In this document: piece by piece, positions 35,080 to 44,835 of the stretch
How the letters are laid out: each line of letters starts with the position of its first letter
How positions within the stretch are numbered: position 1 is the first letter of the stretch
NCBI RefSeq assembly: GCF_018688095.1
Contig: NZ_CP061311.1
Span: 368,764 to 432,763, forward strand
DNA length: 64,000 nt
Direction: 5' to 3'
Origin: Polynucleobacter sp. AP-Titi-500A-B4
GTDB taxonomy: Bacteria > Pseudomonadota > Gammaproteobacteria > Burkholderiales > Burkholderiaceae
Position numbers and translations under genes: made by a program
Notes under the pieces: model-generated
The model's database searches: none
Told to the model about the DNA's origin: nothing
Seen by the model: the letters and a program-made list of their open reading frames with translations, nothing else

Positions 35080-35655
35080 ATGAATCGTAATCAAGTTTTA
35101 CCTCAAGTCCAGTTATCCGCAGATCCTAGCTCTTTGAAAAGGGTGGATTTTTGCGCTCCGCAATCCTATAAAGGTGCTGGTTTTTTAAGCATCTCTGATA
35201 TTCCCAGGGTTGCTGAAGAGGTCTCCACCGTGGTTTCGGGGGATGGATTTAACTGGGATTTGGAGACCCATTTTGAGGATTCTCCAGGCAGTGATCCCCG
35301 TCAAATACTGGAATTAGGCCTAAAAGGGCGCTTACACCTAGTTTGTCAGCGCTGTTTGCAGGATTGTGCGGTGGATTTAGATGAAAAGCGCCGTTTTATC
35401 CTGGTGACTTCAGAGCTTGAGGCAGATGATTACCCCCTGGAAGACGAGGAGCAGGAGCCTTTAGTGGCAAGCCAGCAATTTAACCTCCTGGAAACCATTG
35501 AGGACGAGGTCTTGCTCTCTATCCCCTTGATACCTAAGCACCCAGAAGGCTTTTGCGAGCCGCATGCCTCTGTTTTTGGGGGTGAAGATGGTGGAGAGGT
35601 GGAGGATAAGCGCGAAAATCCCTTTAACATATTGAAAAATATGAAGAAAAACTGA
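35080..35655 (+). CDS. yceD: YceD/DUF177 protein linked to 23S rRNA accumulation
   Basis: A 191-residue YceD family protein. The family motif is LKGRLHLVCQRCLQDCAVDL, with a paired cysteine arrangement, followed by an acidic segment and IPLIPKHPEGFCEP with a third cysteine. YceD is needed for normal 23S rRNA levels in some bacteria and in plant plastids. It precedes rpmF by about 105 bases, a nearly universal order, and is divergent from yceF. Confidence 0.9.
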   Translation: MNRNQVLPQVQLSADPSSLKRVDFCAPQSYKGAGFLSISDIPRVAEEVSTVVSGDGFNWDLETHFEDSPGSDPRQILELGLKGRLHLVCQRCLQDCAVDLDEKRRFILVTSELEADDYPLEDEEQEPLVASQQFNLLETIEDEVLLSIPLIPKHPEGFCEPHASVFGGEDGGEVEDKRENPFNILKNMKKN

Positions 35656-35760
35656 AAATAGGGCTTTAACTAGCATTGTTGTTTTCAGTAGTCTGGGTTG
35701 ATAAATCAAGCATTTAGACGCTTTTCCATGCTAGAATGTCGCCTTGCTTAGGAGTTCAAT

Positions 35761-35940
35761 ATGGCCGTTCAACAAAATAAAAAATCACCTTCCAAACGTG
35801 GCATGCACCGTGCGCACGACTTTTTGACCGCACCTGCTACGGCTGTTGAAGCCACAACTGGTGAGGCTCATTTGCGCCACCACATTTCACCAAACGGCTA
35901 CTATCGTGGCCGTAAAGTTGTTAAAACTAAAAACGACTAA
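35761..35940 (+). CDS. rpmF: 50S ribosomal protein L32
   Basis: A 59-residue ribosomal protein. The start MAVQQNKKSPSKRGMHRAHD is diagnostic of L32, and the C-terminal HISPNGYYRGRKV is conserved. No zinc-ribbon cysteines are present, as in other proteobacterial L32 proteins. It is cotranscribed with yceD or the downstream fab cluster in many proteobacteria; here a terminator-like hairpin separates it from plsX. Confidence 0.97.
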   Translation: MAVQQNKKSPSKRGMHRAHDFLTAPATAVEATTGEAHLRHHISPNGYYRGRKVVKTKND

Positions 35941-35961
35941 TTTTTTAGTCTAAACAGATAG

Positions 35962-35988
35962 AAGCGGCTCATATAAAGCCGCTTTTTT
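35962..35988 (+). terminator. Terminator or attenuator between rpmF and plsX
   Basis: AAGCGGCT / AGCCGCTT stem with a six-base loop followed by six T. Since plsX starts 35 bases later without a clear new promoter, partial readthrough is likely. Confidence 0.8.
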
Positions 35989-36022
35989 CTTAGACAAATG
36001 ACTTGTAGCAATCAATGAGTTT

Positions 36023-37036
36023 ATGAGCGTTACTCTAGCTATTGATGCCATGGGCGGAGATCATGGAGTCGTCGTGACGGTTCCTGCCGCCTGCGATTTC
36101 CTAGAAAAACATACTGACGTCAAGATTGCCCTAGTGGGTGATCCCGATTTGATCAAGCAAGTCTTGAATAAGTCTCCTAAAGCGCCAATCGAGCGTATTC
36201 AAATTATTCCCGCGAGTGAAGTGGTATTGATGGATGATCCCATCGAAGTTGCTTTGCGTCGCAAAAAAGATTCATCGATGCGTGTTGCCATTGAGCAAGT
36301 GAAAGAAGGCGCTGCTGATGCAGTCATTTCTTCTGGCAATACTGGCGCGTTGATGGCTATTTCTCGCTACATCTTAAAAACCCTTGACGGCGTTGATCGC
36401 CCGGCTATTGCTACTGCTATCCCCAATGAATTAGGGCGCGGTACGACGATGTTAGATCTTGGCGCAAACGCAGACTGTGAGCCAATGCACTTAGTACAGT
36501 TCGCACAAATGGCCAATGTCATGGTCCAGGTAGTGGATGGCAAACAAAATCCTTCGATTGGTCTTCTTAATATTGGCGAGGAAGTAATCAAAGGCAATGA
36601 AGTCGTGAAGCAAACCAGTGAGTTGCTGCGTCAAACCAATTTAAACTTTTACGGCAACGTAGAAGGCAATGATATTTTTAAAGGCACTACCGATATCGTG
36701 GTGTGCGATGGATTTGTAGGCAATGTGGTGTTAAAGGCGAGTGAAGGCTTGGCAAAAATGATGAGCGGCATGATTCGTGAAGAATTTAATCGCTCCTTAT
36801 TGACCAAGTTGATGGCAATTTGCGCCATGGTGCCATTGCTACGGGTACGTAAGCGGGTTGATCATCGCCGCTATAACGGTGCTGTATTGTTAGGTCTGCG
36901 GGGCTGTGTGATTAAGAGCCATGGTTCTGCGGATCGTTTTGCTTTTGGTTTTGCCTTAGACCGTGCGTACGAAGCAGCAAAAAATCGCATGGTCGAACGA
37001 ATTGCCGCAGCCTTTGTGGCGGAGATAAAAGAATGA
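36023..37036 (+). CDS. plsX: Phosphate acyltransferase PlsX
   Basis: Converts acyl-ACP to acyl-phosphate for phospholipid synthesis, a peripheral membrane enzyme. The 337-residue protein begins with LAIDAMGGDHGV and has SSGNTGALMAI, LDLGANADCEP and VCDGFVGNVVLKASEG, all typical. It leads a lipid operon and overlaps fabH by four bases. Confidence 0.96.
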   Translation: MSVTLAIDAMGGDHGVVVTVPAACDFLEKHTDVKIALVGDPDLIKQVLNKSPKAPIERIQIIPASEVVLMDDPIEVALRRKKDSSMRVAIEQVKEGAADAVISSGNTGALMAISRYILKTLDGVDRPAIATAIPNELGRGTTMLDLGANADCEPMHLVQFAQMANVMVQVVDGKQNPSIGLLNIGEEVIKGNEVVKQTSELLRQTNLNFYGNVEGNDIFKGTTDIVVCDGFVGNVVLKASEGLAKMMSGMIREEFNRSLLTKLMAICAMVPLLRVRKRVDHRRYNGAVLLGLRGCVIKSHGSADRFAFGFALDRAYEAAKNRMVERIAAAFVAEIKE

Positions 37037-38019
37037 GTATTTTTGCAAGAGTTGCCGGCACTGGAAGTTATCTTCCGGCCCAGCGCTTAACCAATCAAGA
37101 CTTAGTTGAGCGTTTGGCGAAGTCCGGCCTAGAGACGAGCGATGAGTGGATTACCACTCGTAGCGGTATTTCTGCGCGTCACTTTGCTGCTGAAAATGAG
37201 CTGACGAGTGATCTCGCAGTGAAAGCGGCGCAAGCGGCACTCGCAAGCGCCGGCATTACTTCAGAAGATTTAGACCTCATCATCTTGGCAACCTCAACAC
37301 CAGATCACTTGGGCGGCTTTCCGAGTACAGCCTGCGTAGTACAAGATAAATTGGGGGCTCATACAGCTTGTGCAGCATTCGATGTACAAGCAGTATGCGC
37401 AGGCTTTACTTATGCCATCGCTACAGCAGATGCATTTATTCGTTGCGGCTCCTATAAAAAAGTTTTAGTGATTGGCGCAGAAACCTTCTCACGCATTTTG
37501 GATTTTCAAGATCGTGGCACTTGCGTACTATTTGGTGATGGTGCTGGTGCCGTAGTGCTTGAGGCTTCTAGTGAGCCTGGCATTCTGTCTACTGCTTTAC
37601 ATGCCGATGGTAGTCAACGCGACATATTGTGTGTGCCTGGGCGTGCTGGTAACGGTTCAGTGCATGGCTCACCATTTATGACTATGGATGGTCAGGCGGT
37701 ATTTAAATTGGCAGTCAAAGTATTAGAGCAAGTGGCACATGAGGTTTTGGAAAAAGCCAACCTCAAGCCAGAGCAGATTGATTGGTTAGTTCCGCACCAA
37801 GCCAATATTCGCATCATGGAAGGCACGGCTAAAAAGATGGGTATGTCCATGGATAAAGTGATTGTGACTGTTCATGAGCACGGCAATACTTCGGCAGCAT
37901 CGATTCCATTGGCTTTGGATACGGGCGTACGTTCCGGTCAAATCAAACGTGGCCAGCATCTCTTGTTAGAAGGCGTTGGTGGTGGTTTCGCTTGGGGCGC
38001 GGTTGCTCTAAAGTATTAA
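37033..38019 (+). CDS. fabH: 3-oxoacyl-ACP synthase III
   Basis: Starts fatty acid synthesis by joining acetyl-CoA with malonyl-ACP. The 328-residue protein carries the catalytic Cys in AAFDVQAVCAGFTYAI, His in VPHQANIRIM and Asn in HEHGNTSAASIP. GGAG within the end of plsX is its ribosome binding site, so the two are coupled. Confidence 0.96.
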   Translation: MSIFARVAGTGSYLPAQRLTNQDLVERLAKSGLETSDEWITTRSGISARHFAAENELTSDLAVKAAQAALASAGITSEDLDLIILATSTPDHLGGFPSTACVVQDKLGAHTACAAFDVQAVCAGFTYAIATADAFIRCGSYKKVLVIGAETFSRILDFQDRGTCVLFGDGAGAVVLEASSEPGILSTALHADGSQRDILCVPGRAGNGSVHGSPFMTMDGQAVFKLAVKVLEQVAHEVLEKANLKPEQIDWLVPHQANIRIMEGTAKKMGMSMDKVIVTVHEHGNTSAASIPLALDTGVRSGQIKRGQHLLLEGVGGGFAWGAVALKY

Positions 38020-38070
38020 TGAGCGTTAATCCGTATTTATTCTATTTTGACTATTCAATAAATTAATCCC

Positions 38071-39006
38071 ATGACATTTGCATTCGTATTCCCCGGACAA
38101 GGCTCCCAATCAGTAGGTATGCTCAACTCGATTTCTGAGCGTCCTGAAGTGCGCACTACTTTGCAAGAGGCATCTGATGCCTTAGGTGAAGATGTTGCAA
38201 AGCTGATTGCTGAAGGTCCTGCAGAAGCGTTGTCATTAACCACCAATACTCAGCCTGTTATGTTGACTGCCGCAGTAGCCTTTTACCGCGCCTGGTTGGC
38301 TGCGGGTGGCCCCGCTCCAAAAGTGATGGCAGGCCATAGTCTTGGCGAATACTCCGCTTTGGTTGCCTCTGGCGTAATCTCATTTAAAGATGCTGTACCT
38401 TTAGTGCGTTTTCGTGCAGAAGCCATGCAAACTGCTGTCCCAGTCGGCACTGGTGGTATGGCTGCCATTCTTGGCTTGGATGATGCGACCGTGATCAAAG
38501 TTTGTGCACAAGCAAGTGCTGATTCTAGTGGCGTAGTCGAGGCAGTGAACTTCAATGCTCCTGGTCAGGTGGTGATTGCTGGCTCTAGTGATGCAGTAAC
38601 AAAAGCTTGCGAGCTATTAAAAGCAGCAGGTGCAAAACGTGCCTTGCCACTCCCAGTGTCTGCGCCATTTCATTCTTCATTATTACAACCAGCTTCTGAA
38701 AAACTCAAAGGCTACTTAGCGAATATCGAATTTAAGGCGCCAACGATTGCTGTGATTAACAACGTTGACGTAGAAATTTTGAATGATCCTGTTGCTATTA
38801 AAGATGCGTTAGTACGACAAGCTGCAAAACCAGTGCGTTGGCAAGAAACGATTCAAGCAATGGCTACTCAAGGTATTACTCAAGTAGTTGAGTGTGGCCC
38901 AGGCAAGGTATTGGCAGGACTGACTAAGCGTATTAATGATCAAGTGACTGGTGTACCGGTATTTGATGATGCTAGCCTGAATGAAGTGCTTGCCACTTTT
39001 AAATAA
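38071..39006 (+). CDS. fabD: Malonyl-CoA-ACP transacylase
   Basis: Loads malonate onto ACP. The 311-residue protein has the N-terminal FVFPGQGSQSVGML, the nucleophile Ser in MAGHSLGEYSALVA, the family arginine in VRFRAEAMQ and the His in VSAPFHSSLLQPA. It lies 51 bases after fabH in the fab operon. Confidence 0.97.
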   Translation: MTFAFVFPGQGSQSVGMLNSISERPEVRTTLQEASDALGEDVAKLIAEGPAEALSLTTNTQPVMLTAAVAFYRAWLAAGGPAPKVMAGHSLGEYSALVASGVISFKDAVPLVRFRAEAMQTAVPVGTGGMAAILGLDDATVIKVCAQASADSSGVVEAVNFNAPGQVVIAGSSDAVTKACELLKAAGAKRALPLPVSAPFHSSLLQPASEKLKGYLANIEFKAPTIAVINNVDVEILNDPVAIKDALVRQAAKPVRWQETIQAMATQGITQVVECGPGKVLAGLTKRINDQVTGVPVFDDASLNEVLATFK

Positions 39007-39045
39007 AAACAAATAGATTAAGCAACAATACAGCGGAAGACAAAT

Positions 39046-39789
39046 ATGAATCTCGACTTAAGCGGACAAATTGCCCTGGTAACTGGCGCCTCGCGCGGCA
39101 TTGGTCAAGCGATTGCGGATGAGTTGGTCAAGTGTGGTGCCAAGGTGATTGGTACCGCTACTTCAGAGAACGGTGCGAAAGCGATCGACGATCGTTTAAA
39201 GGCTTCTGGTGGTGCTGGTTTGGTATTGAATGTCACCGCACCAAATGCATGTGAAGACATCATTGATCACATTGTGAAAGAGTATGGCGGCATCAATATT
39301 TTGGTGAACAACGCTGGCATTACACGTGATAACTTAGCCATGCGCATGAAGTCTGAAGAGTGGACTGATGTGATTGATACCAACTTAAGTTCTGTGTTCC
39401 GTCTATCGCAAGCGGTTTTACGTCCTATGATGAAAGCTCGTGGTGGTCGCATTATTAATATCACCTCTATCGTGGGGCATATGGGTAACGCAGGGCAGGC
39501 AAATTATGCCGCTGCAAAAGCGGGCGTTTCTGGCATGACTCGAGCATTGGCTCGCGAAATTGGTAGCCGCAATATCACTGTCAATTGCGTGGCCCCCGGC
39601 TTTATTGATACCGATATGACTCGTGCTTTGAGTGAAGAACAGCAAAATGCCCTAAAAGTGAACATTCCGCTGGCTAGATTGGGTAGCCCTGAGGATGTGG
39701 CTCAGGCAGTGGCTTTTTTAGCCTCTCCAGCAGCCGGTTATGTTACGGGTAACACCCTACATGTCAATGGCGGACTCTATTTAGCCTAA
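39046..39789 (+). CDS. fabG: 3-oxoacyl-ACP reductase
   Basis: NADPH-dependent SDR that reduces 3-oxoacyl-ACP. In 247 residues it shows TGASRGIGQAIA, NNAGITRDNL, and the catalytic Ser-Tyr-Lys set in NITSIVGHMGNAGQANYAAAK. The C-terminus VTGNTLHVNGGLYLA is the standard FabG end. GGAAG precedes the ATG. Confidence 0.97.
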   Translation: MNLDLSGQIALVTGASRGIGQAIADELVKCGAKVIGTATSENGAKAIDDRLKASGGAGLVLNVTAPNACEDIIDHIVKEYGGINILVNNAGITRDNLAMRMKSEEWTDVIDTNLSSVFRLSQAVLRPMMKARGGRIINITSIVGHMGNAGQANYAAAKAGVSGMTRALAREIGSRNITVNCVAPGFIDTDMTRALSEEQQNALKVNIPLARLGSPEDVAQAVAFLASPAAGYVTGNTLHVNGGLYLA

Positions 39790-39824
39790 CGGCAAAGCAA
39801 GGATTTGGACGTTTTTAGGCGAAT

Positions 39825-39853
39825 TTGCTAATTCGGTCCACCAAACTGATAAA
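39825..39853 (+). promoter_or_regulatory. Predicted internal promoter for acpP
   Basis: TTGCTA (39825-39830) and GATAAA (39848-39853) with a 17-base spacer lie in the 102-base gap before acpP. A separate promoter would explain the higher ACP level usually needed relative to the other Fab proteins. Confidence 0.4.
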
Positions 39854-39891
39854 ATCCTTTTCATCGTTTTTTACAACCCCTGGGGAAATTA

Positions 39892-40131
39892 ATGGACAAC
39901 ATCGAACAACGCGTTAAGAAAATCGTCGCTGAGCAATTGGGCGTCGCTGAAGGAGATATCAAAAATGAATCTTCTTTCGTGAACGACTTGGGCGCTGACT
40001 CTCTTGACACTGTTGAGCTGGTTATGGCTTTGGAAGATGAATTCGGCATCGAAATTCCTGATGAGGAAGCTGAAAAGATCACCACAGTTCAGCTCGCGAT
40101 CGACTTCGCTAAATCAAAAGCTCAGGGTTAA
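39892..40131 (+). CDS. acpP: Acyl carrier protein
   Basis: Acidic 79-residue carrier. The phosphopantetheine serine is in LGADSLDTVELVMALE. Holo-conversion would be by AcpS, encoded 9 kb downstream in the same cluster. GGGGAAA is a strong ribosome binding site. Confidence 0.98.
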   Translation: MDNIEQRVKKIVAEQLGVAEGDIKNESSFVNDLGADSLDTVELVMALEDEFGIEIPDEEAEKITTVQLAIDFAKSKAQG

Positions 40132-40152
40132 TTCCCGAGCCTAGGTACTACT

Positions 40153-41400
40153 GTGTCAGCATCAAATGGCCGACGCCGGGTAGTAGTCACCGGCCTTGGC
40201 CTCATCTCACCTGTTGGTAATTCAGTTGACGTAGCTTGGTCTAATTTGCTGGAAGGCAAATCAGGCATTGCTACGATCACCAAATTTGACCACGCTCCAC
40301 TTAGCGTTCATTTCGCTGGAGAGGTGAAAGATTTCAACGTCGAAGAATATGTTTCTGCCAAAGAAGCGCGCCATATGGATACCTTTATCCATTACGGTAT
40401 CGCTGCTGGTACGCAAGCGATTCGCGACAGCGGTCTCGAAATCACAGAGCAAAATGCCGAGCGCGTAGGCGTGATGGTGGGTTCTGGTATTGGCGGCCTG
40501 CCAATGATTGAAGAGACTGGCGCTGAGCTTCTCGCTCGCGGGCCTCGTCGCATCTCACCATTCTTCGTTCCAGGCTCAATCATTAATATGATTTCTGGGC
40601 ACCTCAGTATTTTGTTTGGCCTCAAAGGTCCAAACGTTGCTGCAGTGACTGCATGTACCACTGGATTGCACAGCATTGGTTTGGCTGCGCGTTTAATTCA
40701 GTACGGTGATGCCGATGTGATGGTTGCTGGTGGTGCTGAATCCACAATCTCTGCATTGGGGGTTGGTGGCTTTGCTTCTGCAAGAGCACTCTCCACTCGT
40801 AATGATGATCCTGCAACCGCTTCCCGTCCTTGGGACAAAGACCGTGATGGTTTTGTTCTTGGTGAAGGTGCCGGTGTTGTTGTACTCGAAGAGTATGAGC
40901 ACGCAAAAGCACGTGGCGCAAAAATTTATTGCGAATTGATGGGCTTCGGTATGAGCGGTGATGCGTATCACATGACTGCTCCAAATATGGATGGTCCACG
41001 TCGTTGCATGGTGAATGCCATGCGCGATGCTGGTTTGAATCCAGACCAAATTCAATACTTAAATGCTCACGGCACTTCTACGCCTTTGGGCGATAAGAAT
41101 GAAACCGAAGCGATCAAGGCAGCGCTTGGTGACCATGCCAAAAAGGCACTCATTAACTCAACCAAGTCGATGACGGGGCACCTTTTGGGTGGCGCAGGCG
41201 GCTTGGAGTCTGTTTTCACTATTCTGGCGCTTCATCACCAGAAATCCCCACCCACCATCAATATCTTCAACCAAGATCCTGAATGTGATTTGGACTACTG
41301 CGCCAATACCGCTAGGGATGTGAAGATTGAGCATGCGGTCAAAAACAACTTTGGCTTTGGTGGTACTAACGGCACCTTGATTTTTGGTAAGCTGACCTAA
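40153..41400 (+). CDS. fabF: 3-oxoacyl-ACP synthase II
   Basis: Elongation condensing enzyme of 415 residues. It starts with GTG and RRVVVTGLGLISPVGN. The catalytic Cys lies in VTACTTGLHSIG, and the two active-site histidines in LNAHGTSTPLGD and SMTGHLLGGAGG. It starts 21 bases after acpP. In related genomes rpoE follows here, but in this window mucD comes next. Confidence 0.97.
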   Translation: MSASNGRRRVVVTGLGLISPVGNSVDVAWSNLLEGKSGIATITKFDHAPLSVHFAGEVKDFNVEEYVSAKEARHMDTFIHYGIAAGTQAIRDSGLEITEQNAERVGVMVGSGIGGLPMIEETGAELLARGPRRISPFFVPGSIINMISGHLSILFGLKGPNVAAVTACTTGLHSIGLAARLIQYGDADVMVAGGAESTISALGVGGFASARALSTRNDDPATASRPWDKDRDGFVLGEGAGVVVLEEYEHAKARGAKIYCELMGFGMSGDAYHMTAPNMDGPRRCMVNAMRDAGLNPDQIQYLNAHGTSTPLGDKNETEAIKAALGDHAKKALINSTKSMTGHLLGGAGGLESVFTILALHHQKSPPTINIFNQDPECDLDYCANTARDVKIEHAVKNNFGFGGTNGTLIFGKLT

Positions 41401-41450
41401 TATTCTCTTTATCTCCATTTTTTGGTTTTTACCAAGTAGGTCATAGCATT

Positions 41451-42893
41451 ATGAAAAAGCACTTTATTGCGCTCTTGGCTATTTTGAGTCTTGGGCAGAT
41501 GTCATTTATTGCACCTGCTGCTGCTCAAAATCCTCGGGTCACTATTCCGGATTTTGCCGACTTGGTTGAGCGCGCAAGTCCAGCCGTCGTCAATATTCGC
41601 ACGACTGAAAAAGTCATGGTTCAGCAACAGGGCGGTATTCCTGGAATGCCTGAAGATCAAGCTGAATTCTTCCGTCGTTTCTTTGGTGTGCCTATTCCAG
41701 GTATTCCGAATGGACCTAAACAAGCGCAGCCAAATCCAGGTAAGCCACAAGAAGCAGATCGTGGCGTGGGCTCTGGTTTCATTATTGAATCGAATGGTTT
41801 GATTTTGACAAACGCGCACGTTGTGGAGGGTGCAACGACGATCTATGTCACCTTAACGGATAAGCGTGAGTTCAAGGCGAAGTTACTTGGCATGGATAAG
41901 CGCACCGATGTTGCGGTTGTCAAAATTGAAGCACGCGATTTGCCTAAGCTTCCTTTAGGGGATTCATCTAAAGTGCGCGTAGGTGAGTGGGTGCTCGCAA
42001 TTGGTTCGCCGTTTGGTCTTGAGAATACTGTTACGGCAGGTATTGTCTCAGCCAAGAGTCGTGACACTGGCGACTATCTGCCCTTTATCCAGACTGACGT
42101 AGCGGTCAACCCTGGTAACTCGGGCGGCCCATTACTGAATACTGCCGGTCAAGTGATTGGTATTAACTCTCAGATCTTTAGTCGTTCTGGCGGATACATG
42201 GGAATCTCATTTGCAATTCCCATTGATGAAGCGATGCGTGTTGCTGATCAATTGCGTACCAACGGAAAAATGACACGGGGTCGTATTGGTGTTGCTTTGG
42301 GTGAGATGACAAAAGAAATAGCAGAGAGCTTAGGTTTGGGTAAGCCTCGTGGCGCTTATGTTCGTAATGTGGAGCCAAGCGGTCCTGCTGCTGCAGGTGG
42401 TATTGAATCCGGCGATGTGATTCTCAGTTTTAATGGTCGTGAGATTGCGAAATCTACAGACTTGCCTCGAGTGGTTGGTGATACGAAACCGGGAAGCTCT
42501 GTGCCAGTGCAAGTTTGGCGTAAAGGTGCTACTCGTGAATTAACCGTTACAGTTACCGATACTGAGTCTGCACAAGCTGCCAAGAAAGCGGATGCACCTG
42601 CTGCAAATGGCAGTAGCGCAAATACCTTAGGCGTGACCGTGACGGAATTGTCCGATTCTAAAAAGAAGGATTTGAGCATCAAGAGTGGTGTAGAGGTCAC
42701 CGGTTTGGGTGACGGTGCGCTTGCTAGAGCAGGAGTTCGTCCTGGAGACGTCATCATTCGGGTGGCAGATACCGATATTACCGGCGTGAAGCAGTTTGAG
42801 ACCCTCGTTAAAGGCCTTGATACCAATAAGGCTGTTCCGGTCTTTATACGCCGCGCTGACAGCACCCTAGTCATCCCTGTAAGGCCAAAATAA
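41451..42893 (+). CDS. mucD: Periplasmic serine protease, DegP/DegQ/MucD family
   Basis: Envelope quality-control protease of 480 residues with a signal peptide (ALLAILSLGQMSFIAPAAAQ). The trypsin-like triad is in TNAHVVEGAT (His), DKRTDVAVVKI (Asp) and VNPGNSGGPLL (Ser). Two PDZ domains follow at about residues 270-365 and 385-475. It is placed as mucD is in Burkholderia and Ralstonia, between fabF and lepA. The rpoE-rseA-rseB genes that normally come before it are absent, so its control must differ. Confidence 0.94.
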   Translation: MKKHFIALLAILSLGQMSFIAPAAAQNPRVTIPDFADLVERASPAVVNIRTTEKVMVQQQGGIPGMPEDQAEFFRRFFGVPIPGIPNGPKQAQPNPGKPQEADRGVGSGFIIESNGLILTNAHVVEGATTIYVTLTDKREFKAKLLGMDKRTDVAVVKIEARDLPKLPLGDSSKVRVGEWVLAIGSPFGLENTVTAGIVSAKSRDTGDYLPFIQTDVAVNPGNSGGPLLNTAGQVIGINSQIFSRSGGYMGISFAIPIDEAMRVADQLRTNGKMTRGRIGVALGEMTKEIAESLGLGKPRGAYVRNVEPSGPAAAGGIESGDVILSFNGREIAKSTDLPRVVGDTKPGSSVPVQVWRKGATRELTVTVTDTESAQAAKKADAPAANGSSANTLGVTVTELSDSKKKDLSIKSGVEVTGLGDGALARAGVRPGDVIIRVADTDITGVKQFETLVKGLDTNKAVPVFIRRADSTLVIPVRPK

Positions 42894-43029
42894 GCCCTTT
42901 TTAGGCTAAAAAATGGGGTTCGGCGCCTTCTGGGCGCCACCCATTACAATCACTTTAAGACGACTTTTTGCAGCGCATCATTGTGGTGCGTTCTGACAAG
43001 GCGTTTTTCGAATCACTAAATAAGACGCT

Positions 43030-44835
43030 ATGGATTTAATCCGCAATTTTTCTATCATCGCCCATATTGATCACGGCAAATCTACGCTTGCGGATCGCAT
43101 TATTCAACTTTGTGGCGGCCTTTCTGATCGCGAAATGGAAGCCCAAGTTCTCGATTCAATGGATATTGAACGTGAACGCGGAATCACCATCAAGGCTCAA
43201 ACAGCGGCCTTAAATTACAAAGCCAAAGACGGCAAGATTTACAACCTCAATCTGATTGATACTCCAGGGCATGTCGACTTCTCGTACGAGGTAAGTCGAT
43301 CTTTATCTGCTTGTGAGGGTGCTTTATTGGTAGTTGATGCCAGTCAAGGTGTTGAGGCACAAACCGTTGCCAACTGTTACATGGCTCTGGAGTTGGGTGT
43401 TGAAGTCGTACCGGTGCTTAATAAAATTGATTTGCCGCAAGCCGATCCTGAGCGCGCAAAAAAAGAAATCGAAGACGTGATTGGTATTGATGCATCAGAA
43501 GCTGTTACTTGCTCAGCCAAAACAGGCATGGGTGTTGCAGATGTGATCGAAGAAATGATTGCTAAGGTGCCTCCACCAAAAGGCAATGCGGCAGATCCAT
43601 TGCAAGCATTGATTATTGATTCTTGGTTTGACAACTACGTTGGCGTCGTCATGCTGATTCGCGTAGTGAATGGCACCTTAAAGCCAAAAGAAAAAATTAC
43701 CTTAATGGCAAATGGCTCAAGTCATTTAGTTGAGCACGTCGGTGTATTTAGTCCAAAGTCAGTTGATCGCCCAGAGTTATCTGCGGGTCAAGTGGGATTT
43801 GTGATTGCTGGAATTAAGGAATTAAAAGCCGCCAAAGTTGGCGACACTGTGACGCATTCTCCTGGACAGCAAGGGCGAGTTCCCGCTACTGAGCCTCTGC
43901 CTGGATTTAAAGAAGTGAAGCCTCAAGTGTTTGCTGGCCTCTATCCCGTTGAAGCCAGTGAGTATGATCAATTGCGCGAATCACTTGAGAAGCTTAAGTT
44001 AAATGACGCTTCTCTTTTATATGAGCCAGAGGTATCGCAAGCTTTAGGGTTTGGATTTCGTTGTGGATTCTTAGGATTGCTCCATATGGAGATCGTGCAA
44101 GAGCGTTTAGAGCGCCAGTACGGCATGAACTTGATTACGACTGCACCAACTGTGGTGTATCAAGTACAACAATCCGATGGCACCATCTTGATGGTCGACA
44201 ACCCTTCTAAGATGCCAGAGACCAGCAAGGTCGATACGATCATGGAACCGATTGTGACTGTCAATCTCTATATGCCGCAAGAGTATGTGGGTTCTGTGAT
44301 TACCTTGTGCGTTGGTAAACGCGGTATTCAGACAGGGATGAATTATTTAGGTCGCCAAGTGCAACTTACTTACGAATTACCCATGGCAGAAATCGTCCTC
44401 GACTTTTTTGATCGTCTTAAATCCATCTCTCGCGGCTATGCCTCGATGGATTATGAGTTCAAAGAATATCGTCCAGCAGATGTGGTCAAAGTTGATATCT
44501 TGATTAATGGCGATCGTGTTGATGCGCTCTCCGTGATTGTGCATAGAAGCAATAGCCAACATCGCGGTCGTGAAGTGGTTTCTAAGATGCGGGGCATTAT
44601 TCCCCGTCAAATGTTTGATGTAGCTATTCAGGCAGCTATTGGCAGCAATATTGTTGCTCGTGAAAACGTCAAAGCATTACGCAAGAACGTATTGGCTAAA
44701 TGCTACGGTGGTGATATTTCCCGTAAGCGTAAGCTATTAGAGAAGCAAAAAGAAGGTAAGAAGCGCATGAAGCAGGTGGGTAACGTCGAGATTCCACAAG
44801 AGGCCTTCTTGGCTATTTTGCAGGTAGAAGATTAA
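43030..44835 (+). CDS. lepA: Elongation factor 4
   Basis: Ribosomal back-translocase GTPase of 601 residues. G1 is AHIDHGKSTLADR, G2 RERGITI, G3 DTPGHVDFSYE and G4 NKIDLPQ, with the LepA-specific C-terminal domain ending in KRMKQVGNVEIPQEAF. Its stop codon overlaps the lepB start by one base (TAATG). Confidence 0.98.
   Translation: MDLIRNFSIIAHIDHGKSTLADRIIQLCGGLSDREMEAQVLDSMDIERERGITIKAQTAALNYKAKDGKIYNLNLIDTPGHVDFSYEVSRSLSACEGALLVVDASQGVEAQTVANCYMALELGVEVVPVLNKIDLPQADPERAKKEIEDVIGIDASEAVTCSAKTGMGVADVIEEMIAKVPPPKGNAADPLQALIIDSWFDNYVGVVMLIRVVNGTLKPKEKITLMANGSSHLVEHVGVFSPKSVDRPELSAGQVGFVIAGIKELKAAKVGDTVTHSPGQQGRVPATEPLPGFKEVKPQVFAGLYPVEASEYDQLRESLEKLKLNDASLLYEPEVSQALGFGFRCGFLGLLHMEIVQERLERQYGMNLITTAPTVVYQVQQSDGTILMVDNPSKMPETSKVDTIMEPIVTVNLYMPQEYVGSVITLCVGKRGIQTGMNYLGRQVQLTYELPMAEIVLDFFDRLKSISRGYASMDYEFKEYRPADVVKVDILINGDRVDALSVIVHRSNSQHRGREVVSKMRGIIPRQMFDVAIQAAIGSNIVARENVKALRKNVLAKCYGGDISRKRKLLEKQKEGKKRMKQVGNVEIPQEAFLAILQVED

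Noticed and set aside
40622..41055. His/Gln-rich minus strand frames opposite fabF
   Set aside because: Shadow frames of a clear fabF; composition and lack of start signals argue against real genes.
42918..42940. GGCGCC hairpin after mucD
   Set aside because: The stem is short and no T run follows, so a terminator is not supported; readthrough into lepA is likely.
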